Shown one piece after another: positions 16,399-25,636 of a stretch of 33,535 nt of DNA. How positions within the stretch are numbered: position 1 is the stretch's first letter; each line of letters begins with the position of its first letter. Source of the DNA: an uncultured Porphyromonadaceae bacterium (GTDB lineage: Bacteria; Bacteroidota; Bacteroidia; Bacteroidales; Muribaculaceae). The translations under genes and the position numbers were made by a program. Location: positions 1 through 33,535 of the forward strand of contig CAMWID010000040.1 in the NCBI GenBank assembly GCA_947174235.1, in the 5' to 3' direction. The notes beneath the pieces are model-generated. The model worked only from the letters and a program-made list of their open reading frames with translations, did not search any database and was not told the DNA's origin.

Positions 16399-17541
16399 AT
16401 GATGCAAACCCCTTATTATATCGTGTACGAAGACAGGCTTCGCAAAAATCTATCCCTGATAAAAGATGTCAGCGAGAAGGCGGATGTGAAGATAATAATG
16501 GCATTTAAAGCGAATGCTCTCTGGAAAACATTCCCGATCATCAAAGAATACGTGGATTCATCAACTGCAAGTTCTATCAACGAGATGAAACTTTCTCTTG
16601 ATTGCCTCGGCAATGATGTACATGCCTATTGTCCTGTATATACCGAATCAACTTTCCCTGAATTCCTTGAAGGGTGCTCCCACATCACATTCAATTCTTT
16701 AAATCAATTCCAAAAATTCTACCCTCAGGTAAAACAGTATAATGTGATACATCCTGACAAAAATGTATCTTGCGGGATTCGAGTAAATCCTCATTGCAGC
16801 GTTATTGAGACTGACATCTATAATCCCTGTGTTCCGGGAAGCCGTTTCGGAATAAATGCAGATATCCTTCCTGACTCTTTACCGGAAGGCCTTGAAGGGT
16901 TTCATTTTCATGCACTCTGCGAATCTACAAGCTACGACCTTGAGAAAGTTCTTGAAGCCTTGAAATCTGAGTTCGGTCACTGGTTGCCCAAGCTAAAGTG
17001 GCTGAACATGGGAGGAGGGCATCTTATGACTAAAAAAGGATACGACATACCTCACCTTATATCGTTGCTGAACAAGCTTCACTCCGAATATCCAAACCTT
17101 AAACTTATAATGGAACCCGGAAGCGCTTTCACATGGCAAACTGGGGATCTTGTCACGGAGGTGCTTGACGTGGTTGAGGATGCCGGAATTAAAACAGCTA
17201 TTATCGATGCCTCGTTTGCATGTCATATGCCAGACTGCCTTGAAATGCCATATAGACCGGCAATTCTGGAAGCCGCTGACGATAACGATCCCGATTGCCA
17301 TAAATACAGACTCGGTGGAAACTCATGCCTTAGCGGCGATTTTGTTGGTGACTGGAACTTTAAAAATCCTCTTAAAGCCGGAGACCGACTCACTTTACTT
17401 GATATGAATCATTACACTACTGTCAAGACAAATATGTTTAATGGCATACAACATCCTTCCATATGGCTTCAACCTGTCCAAGGAGACCCTGTTATGTTAC
17501 GCCAATATTCATATGAAGACTATAAACGACGTATGGATTGA
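16399..17541 (+). CDS. nspC: Carboxynorspermidine decarboxylase
   Basis: This PLP enzyme of the alanine-racemase-fold decarboxylases converts carboxyspermidine or carboxynorspermidine to spermidine or norspermidine. In gut Bacteroidota this route, together with carboxyspermidine dehydrogenase, makes spermidine. The 380 residues have the expected length. The PLP lysine is K37 in MAFKANA. Other family marks are GFHFHALCES, the glycine-rich LNMGGGHL, MEPGSAF, and the active-site loop DASFACHMPDCLEMPYRP. The start could be the first or second Met (MMQTPYYIVY). No dehydrogenase gene is adjacent. It is the last gene of the plus-strand run and is followed by a long hairpin. Confidence 0.96.
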   Translation: MMQTPYYIVYEDRLRKNLSLIKDVSEKADVKIIMAFKANALWKTFPIIKEYVDSSTASSINEMKLSLDCLGNDVHAYCPVYTESTFPEFLEGCSHITFNSLNQFQKFYPQVKQYNVIHPDKNVSCGIRVNPHCSVIETDIYNPCVPGSRFGINADILPDSLPEGLEGFHFHALCESTSYDLEKVLEALKSEFGHWLPKLKWLNMGGGHLMTKKGYDIPHLISLLNKLHSEYPNLKLIMEPGSAFTWQTGDLVTEVLDVVEDAGIKTAIIDASFACHMPDCLEMPYRPAILEAADDNDPDCHKYRLGGNSCLSGDFVGDWNFKNPLKAGDRLTLLDMNHYTTVKTNMFNGIQHPSIWLQPVQGDPVMLRQYSYEDYKRRMD

Positions 17542-17548
17542 TTATAAT

Positions 17549-17593
17549 ACAAGGTTCCCCAAAGTTTTTATATATCTCTTTGGGGAATCTTGT
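17549..17593. terminator. Bidirectional hairpin between nspC and araC-type gene
   Basis: A 16-bp stem (17549-17564 with 17578-17593, one G-T pair) surrounds a T-rich 13-nt loop. It lies between convergent genes, 8 bases past the nspC stop and about 21 past the regulator stop. It lacks a downstream U-tract on either side. Confidence 0.65.
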
Positions 17594-17613
17594 ACGAATT
17601 TCAGAAAGGATCC

Positions 17614-18477
17614 TTATGCATTGCGAAACTCTTTTGGCGACATGCCTACTTTTTTCTTGAAATACTTCCCGAAAAAAGATTGCGATGGGAAATTTAATTC
17701 ATCAGAAATCTGCTGGATATTAAGATTGGTTGATTTCAACAAAACCTTAGCCTCAAGTATGACATAACGCTCAATCCACTCAACAGCCGTAAAGCCTGTT
17801 TCATTTTTCATTGTTCTGGAAAGATGCTTGGGGGTAATTTCCAACATGTCGGAATAAAACTTTAGAAATCTTTCCTCCTTAAAATGTTTCTGAACAAGCC
17901 CTATGAATCTTCCTGTAATACGATTATTTCCCTTAAGCAATTCACTGGTGGCCGCAGAATAACATTTATATGCTATTTCATAAAAAAATGATGACAACGC
18001 GAGCACCATCGCCTGATAAGAAAACGTATTATCTTTTTCTTTGAATATGGATGCTATTCTTGAATATAAACATTCATAATTGCCGACCAATTCTTCCGGT
18101 ATTGATATTACCGGCTGCCTTAACGCTGTGTGATAATATTTACAATCCTGCAGTAATAAAAATAGATTATCGCAGAAACGTTTTGACATCACGATAAAGG
18201 AGCATGAAAAATCTTCACTTACAGACTTTAACTGCAAAATCTGCGACCGACGGATATTTACAATGCAAGGAGCCGAAAACTCTTGAGAAATGAGGTCTAC
18301 ATCCACTTTACATTCCCCTTGCCTCAAGAATATTGATACATTTGATGTAAATTTTATCGGATCTGAGAGGACAGGAAGCATCGTCCTATCAAATTTTTCC
18401 AAAACCCAGAAATCCGTCTCCAAAATATTAGAGACATTTTCCGGTAATGACATATTATACTTTAAAGAATTTTTCAT
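17614..18477 (-). CDS. AraC-family transcriptional regulator
   Basis: This 287-residue protein has an unrecognised, cupin-like N-terminal sensing region (about 1-170) and a C-terminal AraC double helix-turn-helix (about 190-287). In the latter, helix pairs are visible around FYSDMLEITPKHLSRTMKNE and LNIQQISDELNFPSQSFFGK, ending YFKKKVGMSPKEFRN. It lies 39 bp downstream of the nitroreductase gene on the same strand, so the pair is likely an operon and the regulator may control the nitroreductase. The effector is unknown. Confidence 0.93.
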   Translation of the reverse strand: MKNSLKYNMSLPENVSNILETDFWVLEKFDRTMLPVLSDPIKFTSNVSIFLRQGECKVDVDLISQEFSAPCIVNIRRSQILQLKSVSEDFSCSFIVMSKRFCDNLFLLLQDCKYYHTALRQPVISIPEELVGNYECLYSRIASIFKEKDNTFSYQAMVLALSSFFYEIAYKCYSAATSELLKGNNRITGRFIGLVQKHFKEERFLKFYSDMLEITPKHLSRTMKNETGFTAVEWIERYVILEAKVLLKSTNLNIQQISDELNFPSQSFFGKYFKKKVGMSPKEFRNA

Positions 18478-18516
18478 GATTGCGTCCCTTCTTCAGACTC
18501 TATTTATTGTTACATG

Positions 18517-19260
18517 CTATAAAAATTTCTTGTCCCTTAACAATTGAATAAATTCATGCGACACCTTTTCATTCATTTCCTTTGGATAACGAATGTCGGT
18601 AAAAACACTTGCCAGAGACGGTTTATTGTTTTCTTTTATAAATTTCTTATTATCCGGAAACTCCTCTTTAGCCCGGAACAATGACAACAGATCTTCATCC
18701 GTATCATGCCGATATTTTTCAAAATGCAGAACCGCTTCCACCGGCAGACGCTCGACTTGCCTCTCATCGCATATAGGATACCCTATCGCGAGACTCGCCA
18801 CAGGAACGACCATATCGGGTAATTCAAGTAATGAGGAAATATCTGCGGCATTATAATTTACCGTGCCAAGATAGCATGTACCAAGCCCTTCCATCTCAGC
18901 AATTGTGACAATCTGCTGGGAAAATATCACAGCATCTGTAAGTGCGGATATAAATGAATGGAAATTATTATAACACGGGGTTGCTGCTGACAATTCGCAC
19001 CATCTGCTGAATCTTTGGAAATCTGCACAAATTGTAAGTATGACATCACTTCCGGTTGAAGCCGGCTGGTTGAAATGCATGGCTGACAATCGGGATTTCA
19101 TTGCAGACTCACGAGTCACAATCACAGAATACAGCTGCATGTTACCACAAGTCGGAGCTCGCATCGCTCTTTCTATAATATCTGTCAGCACATGATCCGG
19201 AACTCTCCTGTCGCTAAAATTTCTAACGGTCATCCTGTTCGAAAAATAATCTTTTCCCAT
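18517..19260 (-). CDS. NfsA-like FMN nitroreductase
   Basis: This 247-residue protein belongs to the nitroreductase (NfsA/FRP) fold. FMN-site marks are the N-terminal MTVRNFSDRRVPDHVL, RAPTCGNMQLYSVIV and the central EMEGLGTCYLGTVNYNAADIS segment. Family members use NAD(P)H to reduce nitroaromatics or quinones; the physiological substrate cannot be told here. The C-terminal tail (EDLLSLFRAKEE onward) is the extended type of NfsA. Its partner is the AraC-type gene downstream, and it diverges from nrdJ across a 285-bp gap. The start at 19260 fits the family N-terminus. Confidence 0.92.
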   Translation of the reverse strand: MGKDYFSNRMTVRNFSDRRVPDHVLTDIIERAMRAPTCGNMQLYSVIVTRESAMKSRLSAMHFNQPASTGSDVILTICADFQRFSRWCELSAATPCYNNFHSFISALTDAVIFSQQIVTIAEMEGLGTCYLGTVNYNAADISSLLELPDMVVPVASLAIGYPICDERQVERLPVEAVLHFEKYRHDTDEDLLSLFRAKEEFPDNKKFIKENNKPSLASVFTDIRYPKEMNEKVSHEFIQLLRDKKFL

Positions 19261-19437
19261 GATAAATTTATATTTTACAATAATGTGAGCCTATCTTAAT
19301 ATGAACATATGTCATTATTATTTATAAGCCATATACTAATATATTACTATACGTGCAATTATCTGGAACATCCTTAAGCAGATAAGGAATGTATCTTACC
19401 GACTGGCAAAATAATTATCCGGATTATTGCCTTTCTG

Positions 19438-19470
19438 TTTGCAAATATACTCATTTTTTTGTTAAATTTG
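19438..19470 (+). promoter_or_regulatory. Predicted promoter of nrdJ
   Basis: A -33 TTTG (19438-19441) and a -7 TAAATTTG (19463-19470) lie 21 bp apart. The start would be near 19477, with a leader of about 69 nt. That is too short for a cobalamin riboswitch, and none was seen upstream. Confidence 0.6.
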
Positions 19471-19474
19471 CAAT
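19442..19474 (-). promoter_or_regulatory. Candidate divergent promoter for the nitroreductase operon
   Basis: The minus strand carries a -7 TATATTTG (19442-19449) and a partial -33 TTG (19471-19473) 21 bp apart. It overlaps the nrdJ promoter face to face. It would give a leader of about 175 nt, so confidence is low. Confidence 0.3.
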
Positions 19475-19545
19475 CCTCATACTCTCCTTTGAGAAATAAC
19501 TTTTTGTAATCTCAATCCTTTCCACAGGACTCAATCAATCATCAA

Positions 19546-22110
19546 ATGGCTGAACCTCAAATATTTTCTTATGACGAAGCATTTAATGCTTCACTTCAGT
19601 ACTTTAATGGAGACCAACTCGCTGCTCGCGTATGGGTTACCAAATATGCATTGAAGGATTCATTTGGAAACATTTATGAAAAAGATCCCGACGATATGCA
19701 TCGACGTATCGCACGGTCATTATCCCAAGTTGAGAATAAATATCCCTCTCCAATGAGTGAAGACGATATTTATAATCTTCTTAAAGACTTCAAATATATC
19801 GTACCGCAAGGGAGTCCCATGGCAGGGATCGGCAACAATTATCAGGTTGGCTCTTTGTCTAACTGCTTTGTTATCGGACTTGACGGCAAACCTGATTCTT
19901 ATGGCGGTATTGTCAAAATTGACGAAGAGCAGGTACAGCTTATGAAACGCAGAGGAGGGGTTGGTCATGATCTCTCTCATTTACGTCCTAAAGGCACTCC
20001 TGTAAAGAATTCTGCTCTCACATCCACGGGGCTGGTTCCTTTTATGGAAAGATATAGCAATTCAACCCGGGAAGTCGCCCAAGATGGCAGAAGGGGCGCG
20101 TTGATGCTGACAGTGTCTATCAAGCACCCGGATTCCGAAGGCTTTATTGATGCCAAGATGACGCCTGGTAAAGTTACAGGAGCCAATGTGTCCGTAAAGA
20201 TCGACGATGAATTTATGAACGCTGTCGTAAATGGGGCTAAATATATTCAACAATATCCTATTGATGCCGCAAATCCGGATGTGATTCATGAGACCGACGC
20301 GTCACGATTGTGGAAGAAAATAATTCATGACGCATGGCAAAGTGCTGAGCCTGGAGTCCTGTTTTGGGATACTATTAGAAAAGAAAGTCTTGCGGACTGT
20401 TATGCCGACAAAGGATTTGAGACCGTATCTACTAACCCTTGCGGGGAGATTCCACTATGTCCCTATGACAGTTGTCGGCTTTTGGCAATAAATCTCTTCA
20501 GTTATGTAAAGAATCCTTTCACTTCCGAGGCAGAATTCGATTTTGATCTTTTCAGGGATCATGTCGGAAAGGCTCAACGTATCATGGATGATATCATTGA
20601 CCTGGAAATGGATAAGATTGATCTCATTATAGAGAAGATCGGCTCGGATCCGGAAACTGATGAAGTGAAACAGACCGAGTTGAATCTTTGGAAAAAAATC
20701 AAAGCAAAAACCGGCACAGGACGTCGCACCGGTTGCGGGACTACAGGCGAAGGCGACATGCTCGCGGCTTTAGGTCTGACATATGGCACCAAAGATGCCA
20801 CCGACTTTTCTACAAAAGTTCATAAAGAACTGGCTCTTGCCTATTTCCGTTCATCAGTAGAAATGGCGGAGCAGAGAGGAGCATTCGAAATCTACGATGC
20901 GGATCGTGAGAAAAACAATCCTTTTATCGCAAGATTAAGGAACGCCGATCCTGAACTTGTTGATAAGATGGAGAGAGTAGGAAGACGCAATATCTCATGT
21001 CTCACAATTGCCCCTACCGGGACAACTTCTCTGATGACACAGACGACCTCCGGTATTGAACCGGTATTTATGCCCGTATATAAGAGAAGACGAAAGGTAA
21101 ATCCCAGCGATGAAAATGTAAGAATTGATTTTGTTGACGAAGTTGGTGATTCTTTTGAAGAATATGTGGTCTATCACCATAAATTTCTACAATGGATGAA
21201 AGTCAACGGCATAGAACGGAAAAACAATCTTTCTTCTGAAGAACTTGATGCCCTCGTGGCAAAATCCCCCTATTCTAAAGCTACTGCTAACGATGTTGAC
21301 TGGATGGAGAAAGTAAGAATGCAGGGCGAGATTCAGAAATGGGTGGATCATTCAATCAGTGTCACCATCAATCTTCCGAATGACGTCAATGAAGAACTTG
21401 TCGGCAAATTATATATGGAAGCGTGGCGGGCAGGATGTAAAGGATGTACTGTTTATCGCGATGGCTCGCGCAACAATGTGTTGGAAGCTCTCCCCAAAAA
21501 GAAAGAACAAAAACAGACATCTGGTGAAAATACACTGGCAGCACTGATCCATCTTCCTGATCATACGGTAAAACGTCCCGCCGAGCTCGAGGCTGACGTT
21601 GTTCGTTTCCAGAACAATAAAGAAAAATGGATTGCTTTTGTCGGATTGGCAGACGGTAAACCCTATGAAGTATTCACAGGACTTGCCGATGATGAAGACG
21701 GCATATTCTGTCCGAAGAGTGTCAATCATGGAAAAATAATTAAAGCTGTTGACGAAAACGGGAAGAAAAGATATGATTTCCAATTTATCAATAAGAGAGG
21801 TTATAAAACTACAATAGAGGGCCTTAGCGAAAAATTCAATCCTGAATTCTGGAACTACGCAAAACTGATCTCAGGCGTTCTTAGATATGGGATGCCAATT
21901 GATCAGGTCCTCAAACTTGTAGGTGGACTTGATCTGGATTCGAACAGTATCAATACATGGAAAAATGGTGTCGAAAGGGCATTGAAGAAATATATGCCTA
22001 ACGGCACACAGGCGAAAGGGCACAAATGTCCCAACTGTGGAGAAGAAGCATTGGTATATCAGGAAGGATGCCTGATTTGTACCAACTGCGGAAACTCTCG
22101 TTGCGGATAA
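19546..22110 (+). CDS. nrdJ: Adenosylcobalamin-dependent (class II) ribonucleotide reductase
   Basis: The enzyme reduces ribonucleotides to deoxyribonucleotides with a B12-derived radical, independent of oxygen. The 854 residues keep the class II active site: thiyl-radical C299 in NPCGEIPL with E301, and the redox pair C107 (SLSNCFVIG) and C310 (YDSCRLLAINLF). The spacing of 11 between C299 and C310 matches NrdJ. Other conserved parts are RRGGVGHDLSHLRP, RRGALMLTVSIKHPD and LTIAPTGTTSLM. Residues about 820-854 form a C-terminal zinc-ribbon-like tail (CPNC, CTNC and a final CG) as used to re-reduce the active site. It is monocistronic, with its own promoter and terminator. It makes the host dependent on a cobalamin supply for this route. 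Confidence 0.97.
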   Translation: MAEPQIFSYDEAFNASLQYFNGDQLAARVWVTKYALKDSFGNIYEKDPDDMHRRIARSLSQVENKYPSPMSEDDIYNLLKDFKYIVPQGSPMAGIGNNYQVGSLSNCFVIGLDGKPDSYGGIVKIDEEQVQLMKRRGGVGHDLSHLRPKGTPVKNSALTSTGLVPFMERYSNSTREVAQDGRRGALMLTVSIKHPDSEGFIDAKMTPGKVTGANVSVKIDDEFMNAVVNGAKYIQQYPIDAANPDVIHETDASRLWKKIIHDAWQSAEPGVLFWDTIRKESLADCYADKGFETVSTNPCGEIPLCPYDSCRLLAINLFSYVKNPFTSEAEFDFDLFRDHVGKAQRIMDDIIDLEMDKIDLIIEKIGSDPETDEVKQTELNLWKKIKAKTGTGRRTGCGTTGEGDMLAALGLTYGTKDATDFSTKVHKELALAYFRSSVEMAEQRGAFEIYDADREKNNPFIARLRNADPELVDKMERVGRRNISCLTIAPTGTTSLMTQTTSGIEPVFMPVYKRRRKVNPSDENVRIDFVDEVGDSFEEYVVYHHKFLQWMKVNGIERKNNLSSEELDALVAKSPYSKATANDVDWMEKVRMQGEIQKWVDHSISVTINLPNDVNEELVGKLYMEAWRAGCKGCTVYRDGSRNNVLEALPKKKEQKQTSGENTLAALIHLPDHTVKRPAELEADVVRFQNNKEKWIAFVGLADGKPYEVFTGLADDEDGIFCPKSVNHGKIIKAVDENGKKRYDFQFINKRGYKTTIEGLSEKFNPEFWNYAKLISGVLRYGMPIDQVLKLVGGLDLDSNSINTWKNGVERALKKYMPNGTQAKGHKCPNCGEEALVYQEGCLICTNCGNSRCG

Positions 22111-22117
22111 CAACATA

Positions 22118-22154
22118 AGAATGATTCAGGGTGACTATCACCTTGAATCATTCT
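22118..22154 (+). terminator. Hairpin terminator after nrdJ
   Basis: A 17-bp stem (22118-22134 with 22138-22154, one G-T pair) with a 3-nt loop begins 7 bases after the nrdJ stop codon. The flank ATAAATTTATC is AT-rich but has no pure U-tract. Confidence 0.75.
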
Positions 22155-22204
22155 ATAAATTTATCAATTATTAACTTGGCATGATCCTATTCTTCTTATC
22201 CTGA

Positions 22205-22236
22205 TTCGTTTTAATCTTAAGAATGGATTATGTTTG
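22205..22236 (+). promoter_or_regulatory. Predicted promoter of the glucanotransferase gene
   Basis: A consensus -7 TATGTTTG (22229-22236) lies 20 bp after a weak -33 TTCG (22205-22208). The start would be near 22243, only about 14 bases before the ATG at 22257. Confidence 0.45.
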
Positions 22237-22256
22237 CAAACTAAATATTTTCTCAC

Positions 22257-24935
22257 ATGAAAATCTCTTTCAACCTAAATTATCACACTCAATGGGGAGA
22301 AGCCCTGTATATATGTGGAGATGTGCCTGAACTTGGCGGAGGAGACCCGACACAGGCATTGGAAATGAAACTTACAGCTCCGGGACAATGGGTCGCGGAT
22401 TTGAAGTTGGATGATACACCAGACAGCTTCAAATATTTCTTTATTGTCAAGGCAGAAGGTAAAGAATGGCGTTTCGAATGGGGAAAGCCCCATATATTCA
22501 TCTCCGGAGACAACATATCTCATGTGCAGATATTTGACTCCTGGCAAGATATGCCTAACGACAAACCCTACTATTCTTCCGCTTTCATAGACGGCATACT
22601 GATGCGGAGATTTCGTGATCAACCGCTTCCTTCCCTTCCGGGAACGCTGCAACTGAGAGTAAATGCTCCAATGATTGAACCGGATGAAGTCCTCGCAATT
22701 GCAGGTGAAGGAGATTTCCTCGGTAACTGGATCCCTTCAAAAGCACTTCCTCTCAACGACGCTAATTATCCTGAATGGACTATTAATCTTCCATTGGCAT
22801 GTGTCGATGCTCCGTTCGAGTATAAATTTGTAATACTCAAAAAGGAAACAAGAGAAGCCGTGGCGTGGGAGACAATTGATAACCGAAAATCAGGATTTAT
22901 CAACCAATCAGCAGACACGCAGATCGTTGTAGACGGACTTAGATTTGCCAATCCACGAAACAATTGGAAAGGAGCTGGCACAGCGATCCCCGTATTCTCC
23001 ATACGCACCGATGAAGATTTCGGCGTAGGTGACTTCTATGACATAAAAAAAATGGTAGACTGGTGCGTAAGGACCGGTCAGAAAGTACTGCAGGTCCTTC
23101 CAATCAATGATACCACCAAAACAGGATCCTGGATTGATTCCTATCCTTATAGTGCAAATTCAACATTTGCCTTACATCCCATGTACATTAGGCTAAATGC
23201 TGTCGGGACACTTGCCGATGCATCGCGCAGGGAACACTATCAGAAAATAGGATCTGAGCTCAATGCCCTTAAGGAGATCGACTATGAAGCTGTAAACAAA
23301 GCCAAAAATGATTATCTGAAAGAGATTTTCGCGCAAAAAGGAGCTTCGGATCTGTGTTCAAAGGACTTCACCATATTTTTTGAACATAATAAGGAATGGT
23401 TGCGACCATATGCCGTATGGAGAGTGCTGTGTGAAATCAATATGACTCCTGACAATAACAAATGGGGTGAATTTGCAAATTATGACCAGGTTATGGTAGA
23501 TAATTTCTGCAAGTGCCATGAGGATGAATTGAAATTTCATTATTTCGTACAGTTCCATCTTGACAGGCAATTGAGGGAAGTCCGTGATTACGCGCATTTG
23601 CACGGGGTGATATTAAAAGGAGACATCCCCATAGGTATTGGCAGATTCAGTGTAGATGCATGGCAAAATCCTCGTCTTTTCAACATGGATTGTCAGGCAG
23701 GAGCTCCACCGGATGACTTTTCTGTTCTTGGACAGAACTGGGGTTTCCCTACATATAACTGGGAAGAGATGTCAAAAGACGGATTCAAATGGTGGAAGGA
23801 AAGATTTGCTAAAATGGCAGAGTATTTTGACGCTTACCGCATTGATCATATCCTGGGCTTTTTCCGTATTTGGCAGATACCCATGGATGCGATACACGGC
23901 TTGCTCGGATACTTCAATCCTGCGCTCCCATATTCTCCTGAAGAACTCAGACATTCATACGACTTTTGGATTAATCCGGAAATACAGACAAAACCACTTA
24001 TTCTCGAATGGATGCTTACCGATTTCTTTGGTGAATATGTTTCGGAAGTAAAAAAAACGTATCTGGAGGCACTTCCGGAAGGAAGATACATGTTGCGTCC
24101 ATTTGTAAATACCCAAAGAAAGGTGGCGGATTATTTTGCATCAGTGGAGACGAATGATAAAAACACCAGAATCTGCAATGCACTGTTAGGTCTTATAGAC
24201 AATGTCCTTTTCATAGAAGATCCTTACCGGAAAGGGCATTATCATCCCCGCATAGCAGCTCAGTTCTCTTATCAGTATCGAATGCTTTCCGATTACGAGA
24301 AATGGTGTTTCAACCGGCTATATAACGATTTCTTTTATCATAGGCACAATGATTTCTGGTATGGTAAAGCCATGTGGAAACTGCCTCCTCTAATTGACTC
24401 CACCGGGATGCTGACATGTGCGGAAGATCTTGGTATGATTCCGGCTTGCGTACCGGAAGTTATGAACCGTCTCGAAATCTTGTCTCTTGAGATACAACGA
24501 ATGCCCAAGGATCCGGCTCTCGAATTCGGAGATACTTGGAGATACCCATACTTCTCGGTATGTACTACCTCAACCCATGATATGGGAGGAATACGATCAT
24601 GGTGGGAGACTGACCGTGCAGTGACACAAAGATTCTTTAACAATGCTTTGCACGAGCATGGAGAAGCACCCTATTTTGCAGAACCTTGGGTTTGTAAAAA
24701 AGTCCTGGAGCTGCAATTGAAGAGCCCGTCGATGTTCTGTATAATCCCACTTGCAGATTGGCTCTCTGCAGATGGTAGTCTCCGTCGTGAAAATCCGCAT
24801 GAAGAACAGATCAATGAGCCTGCAGACGTACACCATTACTGGAGATACAGAATGCATTTGACAGCCGAAAATCTGTTGGCACAAGAAGAATTCAATACGT
24901 CGCTATATGATGCCATCCGCTCAGCCTCACGCTGA
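22257..24935 (+). CDS. malQ: 4-alpha-glucanotransferase (GH77) with two CBM20 domains
   Basis: This amylomaltase (disproportionating enzyme) transfers glucan chains between maltodextrins in the cytosol. The 892 residues start with two CBM20 starch-binding modules (about 1-95, with GEALYICGDVPELGG, and about 125-235, with EVLAIAGEGDFLGNW), followed by the GH77 barrel from about 245. The architecture resembles plant DPE2. The catalytic set is visible: nucleophile D530 in AYRIDHILGFF, acid/base E723 in CAEDLGMIP and D775 in TSTHDMGGIR. GH77 also shows PYSANSTFALHPMYI and GDIPIGIGRFSVDAW. There is no signal peptide. It is flanked by hairpins on both sides, so it appears to be a single-gene unit. 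The symbol follows the family. Confidence 0.95.
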   Translation: MKISFNLNYHTQWGEALYICGDVPELGGGDPTQALEMKLTAPGQWVADLKLDDTPDSFKYFFIVKAEGKEWRFEWGKPHIFISGDNISHVQIFDSWQDMPNDKPYYSSAFIDGILMRRFRDQPLPSLPGTLQLRVNAPMIEPDEVLAIAGEGDFLGNWIPSKALPLNDANYPEWTINLPLACVDAPFEYKFVILKKETREAVAWETIDNRKSGFINQSADTQIVVDGLRFANPRNNWKGAGTAIPVFSIRTDEDFGVGDFYDIKKMVDWCVRTGQKVLQVLPINDTTKTGSWIDSYPYSANSTFALHPMYIRLNAVGTLADASRREHYQKIGSELNALKEIDYEAVNKAKNDYLKEIFAQKGASDLCSKDFTIFFEHNKEWLRPYAVWRVLCEINMTPDNNKWGEFANYDQVMVDNFCKCHEDELKFHYFVQFHLDRQLREVRDYAHLHGVILKGDIPIGIGRFSVDAWQNPRLFNMDCQAGAPPDDFSVLGQNWGFPTYNWEEMSKDGFKWWKERFAKMAEYFDAYRIDHILGFFRIWQIPMDAIHGLLGYFNPALPYSPEELRHSYDFWINPEIQTKPLILEWMLTDFFGEYVSEVKKTYLEALPEGRYMLRPFVNTQRKVADYFASVETNDKNTRICNALLGLIDNVLFIEDPYRKGHYHPRIAAQFSYQYRMLSDYEKWCFNRLYNDFFYHRHNDFWYGKAMWKLPPLIDSTGMLTCAEDLGMIPACVPEVMNRLEILSLEIQRMPKDPALEFGDTWRYPYFSVCTTSTHDMGGIRSWWETDRAVTQRFFNNALHEHGEAPYFAEPWVCKKVLELQLKSPSMFCIIPLADWLSADGSLRRENPHEEQINEPADVHHYWRYRMHLTAENLLAQEEFNTSLYDAIRSASR

Positions 24936-24954
24936 TATATAGCATTGACACAAT

Positions 24955-25000
24955 AATTTGTCCTCATATATGAATTTGGGTTCATATATGAGGACAAATT
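24955..25000. terminator. Bidirectional terminator between malQ and folE
   Basis: A perfect 20-bp inverted repeat (24955-24974 with 24981-25000) with a 6-nt loop lies between convergent genes. On the plus strand it is followed by AT-rich sequence with a run of seven T about 12 bases on. Confidence 0.85.
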
Positions 25001-25057
25001 TAAAATTTGAAATTTTTTTGAAAGCGACAGATCTGTCTTACATAAATTTATTTTAAA

Positions 25058-25636
25058 TTACTTTATGAATGAGAGAAACTCTTCCCTTAAAGAATAATCT
25101 TCAACAAAGCGTCCCGTATAATCATATGTGACTGTTGACGACTCCTGCTTTTCAACTCCCCTCATCTTCATGCATAGATGACCGGCGTCACAAGCCACTA
25201 TTACGCCATCATTCGGAAGTGTACGTGCAAGCAGATCACACACCTGTGCGGTGAGACGTTCCTGAACTTGAAGACGTCTCGCAAAACAATCTACAATCCT
25301 CGCTAATTTTGACAATCCTATCATTTTATCTTTGGGCAGATACCCTACAGCTATCTTTCCAAAAAACGGTAGGATATGATGTTCACACATACTGTAGAAC
25401 TCAATATCTTTTACAACCACTATTCTGGAGCCGGAATGTTCAAAAATCGCTTGCGATACTATTTCTTCCGGATCTTTTCTATATCCGGATGTTATGTCAT
25501 AAATCGCTTTTGCAGCACGCATCGGGGTTTTGACAAGACCCTCTCTATCCGGATCCTCCCCTATCAATCTTAAGATTTCCCGATAGTGTGCGGCTATCTC
25601 ATTGATTGCCTTATCGTCTTTTTCCGGTATGTTCAT
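25058..25636 (-). CDS. folE: GTP cyclohydrolase I (FolE)
   Basis: The enzyme converts GTP to 7,8-dihydroneopterin triphosphate, the first step of folate synthesis (and a branch to queuosine precursors). At 192 residues it has the usual length. Zinc ligands are C84 and H87 in YSMCEHHILPFFG, and C155 in DAGHLCMKMRG. LSKLARIVDCFARRLQVQER is the conserved substrate-binding helix. Its ATG overlaps the stop codon of the upstream SPOR gene by ATGA, so the two are translationally coupled. Confidence 0.98.
   Translation of the reverse strand: MNIPEKDDKAINEIAAHYREILRLIGEDPDREGLVKTPMRAAKAIYDITSGYRKDPEEIVSQAIFEHSGSRIVVVKDIEFYSMCEHHILPFFGKIAVGYLPKDKMIGLSKLARIVDCFARRLQVQERLTAQVCDLLARTLPNDGVIVACDAGHLCMKMRGVEKQESSTVTYDYTGRFVEDYSLREEFLSFIK

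Noticed and set aside
19261..19545. Cobalamin riboswitch upstream of the B12-dependent RNR
   Set aside because: The predicted leader is only about 69 nt and no B12-box-like sequence or fitting multi-stem fold was seen in the 285-bp gap.
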